Assembly: GCA_903906615.1 (NCBI GenBank)
Contig: CAIVKT010000752.1
Location: 1-5,106, forward strand
Reading direction: 5' to 3'
From: an uncultured Bacteroidota bacterium
GTDB lineage: Bacteria > Bacteroidota > Bacteroidia > Chitinophagales > Chitinophagaceae
Length of the DNA: 5,106 nt
In this document: positions 1 through 5,106 of the stretch, one piece after another
Numbering within the stretch: the first letter of the stretch is position 1
Layout: every line of letters starts with the position of its first letter
The notes under the pieces: model-generated
Databases searched by the model: none
Seen by the model: the letters and a program-made list of their open reading frames with translations, nothing else
What the model was told of the DNA's origin: nothing
Translations under genes and position numbers: made by a program

Positions 1-141
1 CTTTCGCCCGCTGAAAAACAAACCTACATGGCCTGGGCAAATAACCTGTCGCAGCAATTGTATGCAAAAGTGTCGCCGGAGGATATAGCTGAAGACAAAA
101 GACAACACGAACTAAAAAAAGCGAAGCAGAGCGGTAAATAA
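1..141 (+). CDS. C-terminal end of an unidentified protein (5' partial)
   Basis: The reading frame is open from the first base of the window and ends at a TAA at 139-141, giving 46 residues. The tail is hydrophilic and highly charged. It includes AWANNLSQQLY and finishes in a Lys/Gln-rich stretch, KKAKQSGK. There is no membrane segment, cysteine cluster or motif that I recognise, so no function is assigned. The frame is open with a plausible protein composition, and it stops 25 bp before the stop codon of the convergent rsh gene, which fits a genuine gene end. The last codons overlap one arm of a candidate terminator hairpin. It could also be a chance open frame, because only 46 codons are visible. 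Confidence 0.6.
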   Translation, partial: LSPAEKQTYMAWANNLSQQLYAKVSPEDIAEDKRQHELKKAKQSGK

Positions 142-162
142 CATTGCCTCGGCTTGTTTGTT
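114..162. terminator. candidate bidirectional intrinsic terminator between convergent genes
   Basis: The arms AAGCAGAG (124-131) and CTCGGCTT (148-155) can pair at 7 of 8 positions around a 16-nt loop. Read on the minus strand, as for rsh, the stem is followed after three bases by a run of seven T (the complement of A114-A120). Read on the plus strand it is followed by GTTTGTT. The position just after both stop codons fits termination from both sides. The stem is short and has one mismatch, so the call is moderate. The left arm and the A-tract lie inside the coding end of the plus-strand gene. Confidence 0.4.
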
Positions 163-166
163 CCGT

Positions 167-2425
167 CTACTCACTACTTTCCAGTCGCTCCACCTTTGTA
201 ATGCCGTCCAGTTGGCTGAGGCGGTTACAGAATTCATTGAGTTCTTCGCGGTCGTGAATGTAGATCATGATCTTGCCTTCGAATATACCATCGTTCGATT
301 CTATACTCAATGAGCGCATGTTCAGCTTTAGCTCGCCCGAGATCACATTGGTTATCTTTTGTATCACGCCTATATCGTCATGGCCGGTAATGCCCACACC
401 TGCCAGGAAGGATATTTCCTTGTTCTTGGCCCACTTGGTCTTTACGATCCTGTGGCCGTAGTTGGCCAGCAGTTGCGCAGCATTAGGGCAGTCGGTCCGG
501 TGTACCTTCAGTCCTTCGCCCGATGTTACGAACCCGAACACATCATCGCCCGGTATCGGCTGGCAGCACTGCGCCAGCTTATACAATACGCGGTCTGACC
601 GCTCTCCGAAGATGATGAGCTCTGCCGCCTTTCCCGGCTTTTGCTTGCCATGGTCTTCTTCTTGCGATTGTTTGATGTCCAGCTTTACTTCCTTGGCTAT
701 GTGTTGCAGCTTGTCGCCGTGTACCACAAAGTTCTTTAGCTCTTTAAGGTCCAATGCGCCCACGGCTATTGCATAATACAGGTCCAGAGGCGATTGTTTT
801 TTGAAGTAATGTATCAGTTCATTCACATTGTGCTGCGACAGCGGCACTTTCATGTGGTCCAGCTTGCGGCGCAGGGCGTCTTTGCCGTCCTCGGCTATCT
901 TGCGCTTGTCTTCTTTCAGGTACGTCTTTACACTCGATTTTGCTTTTGCCGTGATGAGGAAACCCAGCCAGTCTTCCGATGGGTTTTGTTTGGAGGAGGT
1001 GATCACCTCCACCTGGTCGCCGCTGTTCAGCGGGTGGCTCAGCGGCACCAGCTTATAGTTCACCTTAGCGCCTATGCAACGCCTGCCCAGTTGGGTATGT
1101 ATATCAAAGGCAAAGTCGAGTGCGGTAGCGCCCTTGGGCAGTACGCGCATATCCCCCTTCGGGGTGTATATGTATATCTCTTCGGTAAACAGGTCGAGCT
1201 TAAAATCCTGTATGAAGTCAATGGTGTCTGTGTCCGGGTTGTTCAGCATATCTCTCAGGTGGTGCAGGAAGCTGTCCAGTTTACTTTCCTGTGCGGGTGC
1301 GCCGTCTTTATACTTCCAATGCGCGGCCAGGCCCTTCTCGGCTATTTCGTTCATCCGCTCGGTACGTATCTGCACCTCTACCCAGCGGCCTGCATTGCCC
1401 ATCACGGTAGTGTGCAGGGCCTCGTAGCCATTGCCCTTGGGCACGCTTATCCAATCGCGCAGGCGGTCGGGGCTGGGGCGGTAAAAATTGGTGATGATGG
1501 AATATACTTTCCAGCAATCTTCCTTCTCTCTTTCCGGTGGCGATTTAAGAATAATACGGATGGCAAACAGGTCGTATACCTCATCAAAGGTCACATGCTT
1601 TTTGCGCATTTTATTCCAGATCGAGTTGATGGCTTTTGGCCTGCCATATATCTCGAAATCAAAGCCATTATTGATCAGTTCTTCTTTTATCGGCCTGATG
1701 AATTCGTTGATATACCGGGTGCGTTCGCGCTTCGTTTCCTTAAGCCCCTGCATGATCTCCGCGTACATCTCCGGCTGTGTATACTTCATGGCCAGGTCTT
1801 CCAGCTCCGACTTGATCTCGTACAGGCCCAGCCTGTGGGCGAGAGGAGAGTAGATGTATGTGGTCTCGGAAGAGATCTTTAATTGCTTCTCCCGGCTCAT
1901 GCTGTCCAGCGTGCGCATATTGTGCAGGCGGTCGGCCATTTTTATGAGTATCACGCGCGGGTCATCAGCCAGCGTCAGTAGTATCTTCCTGAAGTTTTCC
2001 GCTTGTATGGTGGTGTCGGCTTTGATGTCCACCACATTCGATATCTTGGTGAGGCCATCTATGATCTTGGCGATCTGCACATTGAAATCGCGCTCTATGT
2101 CTTCGAGTGTTATCTCGGTGTCTTCAACCGTATCGTGCAACAGCGCGCATATGGCCGATGTTACGCCCAACCCTATCTCTTCCACCACTATACGCGCCAC
2201 GGCCAATGGGTGCAGGATATAAGGCTCGCCCGATTTGCGGCGCATATCCCTGTGCGCCTCTACCGATATTTCAAAGGCACGCCGCAGCAGGGTTTTATCT
2301 CCTTTCTTTATACTCTCTTTCAGCGAGCGCAGCAATGCCCTGTACTCCCGCAGTATGAGCTTCTTTTCTTCTTCTTCGTTGTAGTTATATTGCGCCACCT
2401 GTGGCTCCGTGTGCTGTGTTGGCAT
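167..2425 (-). CDS. rsh: RelA/SpoT family bifunctional (p)ppGpp synthetase/hydrolase
   Basis: This long RSH enzyme of 752 residues makes (p)ppGpp from ATP and GDP/GTP and hydrolyses it, setting the stringent response in the cytoplasm. Domains in order are HD hydrolase (about 45-200), synthetase (about 245-375), TGS (about 412-477), a helical linker, a Cys-containing zinc-finger-like/RIS segment (about 610-650) and ACT (about 673-748). Hydrolase residues are in place: R63, H72, H97-D98 with E101-D102 (HDTVED), and D165 and N169 in MADRLHNMRT. Synthetase residues are also present: GRPK 261-264, D285 in YDLFAIR, Y334 in GNGYEALHT, and E350 in VEVQIRT. C620-C621 and C646 match the conserved cysteines of the third regulatory domain. 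The loop that distinguishes bifunctional from synthetase-only enzymes reads RLRD (321-324), so it is basic like the RxKD of bifunctional enzymes. Both activities are therefore expected. The start is the first ATG after an in-frame TAA eight codons upstream. The gene is intact and of usual length. relA or spoT would be equally used names. Confidence 0.97.
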   Translation of the reverse strand: MPTQHTEPQVAQYNYNEEEEKKLILREYRALLRSLKESIKKGDKTLLRRAFEISVEAHRDMRRKSGEPYILHPLAVARIVVEEIGLGVTSAICALLHDTVEDTEITLEDIERDFNVQIAKIIDGLTKISNVVDIKADTTIQAENFRKILLTLADDPRVILIKMADRLHNMRTLDSMSREKQLKISSETTYIYSPLAHRLGLYEIKSELEDLAMKYTQPEMYAEIMQGLKETKRERTRYINEFIRPIKEELINNGFDFEIYGRPKAINSIWNKMRKKHVTFDEVYDLFAIRIILKSPPEREKEDCWKVYSIITNFYRPSPDRLRDWISVPKGNGYEALHTTVMGNAGRWVEVQIRTERMNEIAEKGLAAHWKYKDGAPAQESKLDSFLHHLRDMLNNPDTDTIDFIQDFKLDLFTEEIYIYTPKGDMRVLPKGATALDFAFDIHTQLGRRCIGAKVNYKLVPLSHPLNSGDQVEVITSSKQNPSEDWLGFLITAKAKSSVKTYLKEDKRKIAEDGKDALRRKLDHMKVPLSQHNVNELIHYFKKQSPLDLYYAIAVGALDLKELKNFVVHGDKLQHIAKEVKLDIKQSQEEDHGKQKPGKAAELIIFGERSDRVLYKLAQCCQPIPGDDVFGFVTSGEGLKVHRTDCPNAAQLLANYGHRIVKTKWAKNKEISFLAGVGITGHDDIGVIQKITNVISGELKLNMRSLSIESNDGIFEGKIMIYIHDREELNEFCNRLSQLDGITKVERLESSE

Positions 2426-2438
2426 ATAGCAGTATCCG

Positions 2439-2444
2439 CTCCTT
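2439..2444 (-). promoter_or_regulatory. Shine-Dalgarno-like sequence upstream of rsh
   Basis: On the minus strand AAGGAG lies 13 nt before the rsh ATG. The motif is good but the spacing is longer than the usual 5-9 nt. An in-frame TAA lies just upstream of it, which rules out a more distant ATG and supports the chosen start. It is the only clear SD-like element among the complete genes here, where A-rich or unremarkable leaders dominate. Confidence 0.45.
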
Positions 2445-2572
2445 TTTTATAGGTATGATTGGTTCAAAAGGCACTACTAATTTACGAATAAAATGGCTTT
2501 CAACCTCCTTTTGCCATGAAATATAGCGTATTATAAAGTTTTAGCAACTTTTTGGCTACCCGGTTATGCCAC

Positions 2573-2599
2573 TTGCAACAGGTTTTTCTATTACCTTTG
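2573..2599 (+). promoter_or_regulatory. candidate Bacteroidota primary-sigma promoter for the ddl cluster
   Basis: TACCTTTG at 2592-2599 matches the Bacteroidota -7 consensus TAnnTTTG exactly. A TTG at 2573-2575 stands in the -33 position, with a 16-nt spacer that is slightly short. Transcription would begin near 2604-2607, leaving a leader of about 20-25 nt before the ddl ATG. The leader has no Shine-Dalgarno sequence, and the gene opens with an A-rich ATGAAAAAAAAC, which is common in this phylum. The match is by eye only. Confidence 0.5.
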
Positions 2600-2627
2600 G
2601 CTTTACCAATCTCATAGAATTTACCAG

Positions 2628-3623
2628 ATGAAAAAAAACATAGCATTACTTGCAGGGGGCTATTCCGGCGAATACATCATATCCATACAAACGGCTGAAA
2701 CCATAGAGAAGAACCTGGATGAAACGCTATACAATGTTTATAAAATAATCATCACCCGTGATGAGTGGTATTACCAGGACGGCGACAAGAAAGTATCTGT
2801 AGATAAAAATGATTTCTCCATTACCATCAATAAAGAGCATATCGATTTTGCCTGCGCTTTTATAGCCATGCACGGTACTCCCGGCGAGGATGGCCACATA
2901 CAGGGCTACCTCGATATGCTGAAGATACCTTACACTACCTGCAATTCGATAGTGTCTGCGCTTACCTTCAATAAAAGCTATTGCAATAAGGTAGTAAAGG
3001 CATTCAATGTAGTGAACATAGCCAATTCGGTACACCTCATCAAGGGTGAGCCGTATTCTATGGGCGCTGTGCTGGATCAGCTAAAGCTTCCCCTGTTTGT
3101 AAAGCCTAATGAGAGCGGCAGCAGCCTGGGGGTAAGTAAGGTGAAAGAGGTGGGTGGCCTGTTGCCTGCTATAGAAAAGGCTTTTGGCGAAGACAACCAG
3201 GTGCTGATAGAAGAATTCATAGAAGGCCGCGAACTGACTATAGGTGTATACAAGGTCAATGGCTATATACATGCCTTGCCTGCCACCGAGATCGTGAGCA
3301 AGAATGAGTTCTTCGACTACGAGGCCAAGTATACACCCGGTGTTACTAACGAGATAACACCTGCCAAGATAGATGCTGTGCTGAAAGAACAACTGGAAAC
3401 GAAGGCGACCTACATATACCGTCACCTCAATTGCCGGGGCATTGTGCGTATGGACTTCATCCTGCAGCGCAGTACCAACAAGCTTTTCTTCCTGGAAGTG
3501 AACACCATGCCCGGCCAAAGCGAGAACAGCATTGTGCCGCAGCAGGTAAGGGCCTCGGGCAGGGAGCTAAAGGATTTCTATGGCGAAATATTAGAAGAGA
3601 GTATTAAAACACATACTGTATAA
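2628..3623 (+). CDS. ddl: D-alanine--D-alanine ligase
   Basis: This cytoplasmic ATP-grasp enzyme (331 residues) joins two D-Ala molecules with ATP to give the dipeptide used by MurF in peptidoglycan precursor synthesis. The N-terminal domain has the family motif GGYSGEYIIS, with E15 at the position of E. coli DdlB E15, and then HGTPGEDGHIQGYL (82-95). The ATP-grasp part has KPNESGSSLGVSKV (159-172, serine loop), GRELTIGV (200-207), DYEAKY (230-235), GIVRMDF (271-277, R274 and D276) and FLEVNTMPGQSENS (288-301, metal ligands E290 and N292). Y235 aligns with E. coli Y216, whose replacement by Phe or His marks D-Ala-D-Lac ligases, so a normal D-Ala-D-Ala product is predicted. Length is slightly above E. 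coli DdlB (306). The ATG chosen places the GGYS motif at the usual distance from the N-terminus. The PASTA gene follows after 30 bp without a visible promoter or terminator, suggesting co-transcription. Confidence 0.97.
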   Translation: MKKNIALLAGGYSGEYIISIQTAETIEKNLDETLYNVYKIIITRDEWYYQDGDKKVSVDKNDFSITINKEHIDFACAFIAMHGTPGEDGHIQGYLDMLKIPYTTCNSIVSALTFNKSYCNKVVKAFNVVNIANSVHLIKGEPYSMGAVLDQLKLPLFVKPNESGSSLGVSKVKEVGGLLPAIEKAFGEDNQVLIEEFIEGRELTIGVYKVNGYIHALPATEIVSKNEFFDYEAKYTPGVTNEITPAKIDAVLKEQLETKATYIYRHLNCRGIVRMDFILQRSTNKLFFLEVNTMPGQSENSIVPQQVRASGRELKDFYGEILEESIKTHTV

Positions 3624-3653
3624 TTTCAATCATTTTTATACAGCCGCATTGAT

Positions 3654-4556
3654 ATGGAAACAAGTGTAAAAAAGTCTTTCTGGTTCAACCTGATGCTTGT
3701 GCTGCTCACTTTTGTGCTGCTGTACATAGCGTTCTTTGCCACGCTGCATTGTGTTACCAAGCATGGCGAGGAACTGGTGATACCGGGCGTAAAAGGCCGT
3801 AACATGAACGAGGCCGTACAAACGCTCAAGAACATGCGCTTCGAGGTATTTATTGACTCCACTTACGAGCCTGATTCCAAGCCGCTTGCGGTACTGAAGC
3901 AGGTGCCTGACAGCGGCGCTGTGGTAAAGGAAGGCCGTACCGTATTCCTTACCGTGAATATGCTGAACCCGCCGCATATACCCATGCCCAACCTGGTGAA
4001 TCTGTCTTTCAGGAGCGCGGAGATGCTGCTGAAAAATAACAAGCTGCTACTGGGCGATACCACCTACAAGCCCGATGTAGCTGCGGGCGCTATACTGGAA
4101 CAGAGATACAAAGGCGAAGACATAAGGCCGGGCGAGATGATAGCGCAGGGCAGCAAGGTAAGCCTCGTGATAGGCGATGGGTTGGGCAATACGCAGTTTG
4201 ATGTGCCGGCCGTTACCAAAATGTCGGTAGATGAGGCGCTTACCTTACTGGCACAGTACAATGTACAGCCTATTATTACCGCAATAGACCAGATGTCGCA
4301 GATCACGGATACCGCCTCTGCTATCATTATAGATCAGTCGCCAAGGGCTATTAATGAGGCCGGTGTAGCCAATCGCATCAAGCAGGGAGATATTATAGAT
4401 CTTATTATTATGCAAAATCCTGAACCTACAGATTTCCCCGACAACAATACAACACCCGGTTCTTCCGTTAATAATGGTGCTGGCAAGGATGCCGCCAAAA
4501 AAGACGCGGGTAATAAAGATGCCGCTAATAAGGATGCCGCAAAAAAAGCAAAATAA
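3654..4556 (+). CDS. membrane-anchored protein with three PASTA domains
   Basis: The protein has 300 residues. A short N-terminus with lysines (METSVKK) precedes one transmembrane segment (about 10-32), which predicts the C-terminal part outside the inner membrane. Three PASTA repeats follow: about 42-102 (VIPGVKGRNMNEAVQTL start, QVPDSGAVVKEG centre), about 109-174 (IPMPNLVNLSFRSAEMLL start, GEDIRPGEMIAQGSKVSLVIG end) and about 182-253 (FDVPAVTKMSVDEAL start, DQSPRAINEAGVANRIKQGD end). A Pro/Asn/Thr linker and a Lys/Asp/Ala-rich repeat tail (278-300) end the protein. PASTA domains are known from PknB/StkP-type kinases and class B PBPs, where they bind peptidoglycan fragments or regulate septal synthesis. 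Here no kinase or transpeptidase domain is present. From memory, a stand-alone PASTA protein near ddl is common in Bacteroidota. A cell-wall role is inferred from the domains and from the ddl neighbour; the exact function is unknown. Confidence 0.9.
   Translation: METSVKKSFWFNLMLVLLTFVLLYIAFFATLHCVTKHGEELVIPGVKGRNMNEAVQTLKNMRFEVFIDSTYEPDSKPLAVLKQVPDSGAVVKEGRTVFLTVNMLNPPHIPMPNLVNLSFRSAEMLLKNNKLLLGDTTYKPDVAAGAILEQRYKGEDIRPGEMIAQGSKVSLVIGDGLGNTQFDVPAVTKMSVDEALTLLAQYNVQPIITAIDQMSQITDTASAIIIDQSPRAINEAGVANRIKQGDIIDLIIMQNPEPTDFPDNNTTPGSSVNNGAGKDAAKKDAGNKDAANKDAAKKAK
4485..4544 (+). repeat. four-unit 15-bp tandem repeat encoding a KDAAx tail
   Basis: Four consecutive 15-bp units (4485-4499, 4500-4514, 4515-4529, 4530-4544) encode KDAAK, KDAGN, KDAAN and KDAAK at the C-terminus of the PASTA protein, followed by KAK and the stop. 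Three of the units share the core GATGCCGC, so each carries an ATG in the +1 frame (4489, 4519, 4534), the frame of the downstream gene. Synonymous third-position differences (aag/aaa, gcc/gct/gca) show the copies are not freshly duplicated. Because 15 is a multiple of three, gain or loss of a unit would keep both frames. Confidence 0.85.
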
Positions 4557-5106
4557 AGTGACCAGATCAGTAATATACGGGCTATTGTTGCTCATCGTTG
4601 TCTTATCGGCATTTACTGCCGGTGCACAGGGATATGGAGAACATGCAGGGCCGGTGCGCTACAACCCTGCACTGGCTGGTAAAGATAACCCAACTCATGC
4701 CCGCGCCTCCGGCCGCACTACCGCCGCCGCGCTTACCTTGCCTTTCTTCGAAGATTTTACCTACTACGGCCCTGTACCAGATAGCAACAAATGGGAAGAC
4801 TTCGAGGTGTACATCAACAATACAATGGGCCAAAACCCAATAAGCAGGGGTGTGGCTACTTTTGATGACCTGGATGGCAGGGGTATACCTTACGACTCCT
4901 TTAATAATTCAGACTTCCGCTTCGCGGATAGCCTCACCTCCCGGCCTATAGATCTGAGCGCTAACACGCCTGCCGATAGCGTGTACCTGAGTTTTTTTTA
5001 CCAGCCGCAGGGCAATGGATTTTATCCGCTATCAGGTGATTCGTTATTCCTGTATCTCAAAGACAGGTACGGCAACTTTACCAATGTATGGTCTATACCC
5101 GGTACC
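4534..5106 (+). CDS. secreted protein, putative T9SS cargo (3' partial)
   Basis: The frame is open for 191 codons to the window end. It begins with a textbook signal peptide: a basic n-region (MPQKKQNKVTR), a hydrophobic core (about 13-28, YGLLLLIVVLSAF) and a likely signal peptidase I site after AGA (residues 29-31), before Q32. The mature part has LPFFEDF (69-75), then a Trp and aromatic-rich stretch and GVATFDDLDGRG (106-117). These phrases, as I remember them, recur in large Bacteroidota extracellular proteins that end in a T9SS sorting domain. The sorting domain would lie beyond the window, so T9SS export is inference. The chosen ATG overlaps the PASTA gene by 23 bp. Alternatives are ATG 4519 or 4489 in the same frame, or GTG 4558 just after the PASTA stop, which would leave a weaker n-region. 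The overlap suggests co-transcription and possibly translational coupling with the PASTA gene. No enzymatic motif is seen. Confidence 0.85.
   Translation, partial: MPQKKQNKVTRSVIYGLLLLIVVLSAFTAGAQGYGEHAGPVRYNPALAGKDNPTHARASGRTTAAALTLPFFEDFTYYGPVPDSNKWEDFEVYINNTMGQNPISRGVATFDDLDGRGIPYDSFNNSDFRFADSLTSRPIDLSANTPADSVYLSFFYQPQGNGFYPLSGDSLFLYLKDRYGNFTNVWSIPGT

Larger units (their letters stand above)
2426..2627. other. divergent intergenic region between rsh and ddl
   Basis: This 202-bp AT-rich region must hold the promoters for rsh (leftward) and ddl (rightward). A Bacteroidota-type element is visible only on the ddl side. On the rsh side the only TTTG lies in GCCTTTTG (complement of about 2466-2473), which lacks the TA of the -7 motif. 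The rsh leader therefore has no promoter that I can name. I see no coding frame with a credible start, no tRNA and no recognisable riboswitch. Confidence 0.7.

Noticed and set aside
794..1882. Long plus-strand open frame (362 codons) lying antisense within rsh
   Set aside because: It lies entirely opposite a complete, strongly conserved RSH gene. Its translation is rich in Phe, His, Val and Tyr without domain motifs, and it has no credible leader. It is a codon-bias shadow, as are the shorter frames opposite rsh, ddl and the PASTA gene.
2493..2517. Inverted repeat ATGGC...GCCAT in the intergenic region as an operator
   Set aside because: The arms are only 5 bp with a 15-bp spacer and do not extend in either direction, so chance is a sufficient explanation.
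2530..2535. TATAAT on the minus strand as a -10 box for rsh
   Set aside because: No TTGACA-like element stands about 17 bp upstream, and Bacteroidota primary promoters do not use this box. In AT-rich spacer DNA such a match is expected by chance.
4541..4548. Possible programmed -1 frameshift at A AAA AAA
   Set aside because: A -1 shift in the PASTA frame leads to a TGA within a few codons and does not enter the downstream gene, which is in the +1 frame. No benefit or stimulatory structure is apparent.
4598..4843. Open frame of 81 codons in another plus frame inside the secreted-protein gene
   Set aside because: It overlaps the signal peptide and mature region of the real gene and has Pro/Thr/Ser-rich composition without motifs. 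The competing frame runs to the window end and has a proper signal peptide.
4992..4999. T8 homopolymer in the secreted-protein gene as a phase-variation tract
   Set aside because: It encodes Phe-Phe within a plausible hydrophobic strand and is short for a contingency locus. There is no evidence of variation in a single sequence.
5101..5106. Window ends exactly on GGTACC (a KpnI site), hinting at a clone boundary
   Set aside because: The codons continue sensibly as Gly-Thr in the open frame and the other window end shows no such site, so this is probably coincidence.

Overview
The window reads as an ordinary chromosomal stretch of a Bacteroidota bacterium, most likely of the Chitinophagia type. 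This is inferred from four things: the form of the RelA/SpoT protein, a TAnnTTTG-type promoter element, starts that mostly lack a Shine-Dalgarno sequence, and a secreted protein that looks like a type IX secretion (T9SS) cargo. Nearly all of the sequence is coding. I see no rRNA, tRNA, CRISPR array, insertion sequence or attachment site.

Layout: the last 46 codons of an unidentified plus-strand gene (1-141) converge on a complete minus-strand RelA/SpoT (Rsh) gene (167-2425). A candidate bidirectional terminator hairpin (114-162) lies at the junction. A 202-bp divergent intergenic region (2426-2627) separates rsh from a plus-strand cluster. The cluster holds D-alanine--D-alanine ligase (ddl, 2628-3623), a membrane-anchored protein with three PASTA domains (3654-4556), and the start of a secreted protein that runs off the window (4534-5106).

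How the genes fit together: Rsh makes and degrades (p)ppGpp. Ddl supplies the D-Ala-D-Ala dipeptide of the peptidoglycan stem. The PASTA protein is predicted to project its domains to the outer side of the inner membrane, where PASTA domains in other proteins contact peptidoglycan or muropeptides. The small gap after ddl (30 bp) and the 23-bp overlap after the PASTA gene suggest one transcription unit.

No clearly new system is visible. The most unusual local feature is a 15-bp tandem repeat at the end of the PASTA gene. It encodes a Lys/Asp/Ala-rich tail in one frame and repeatedly supplies ATG codons, including the likely start of the next gene, in another.
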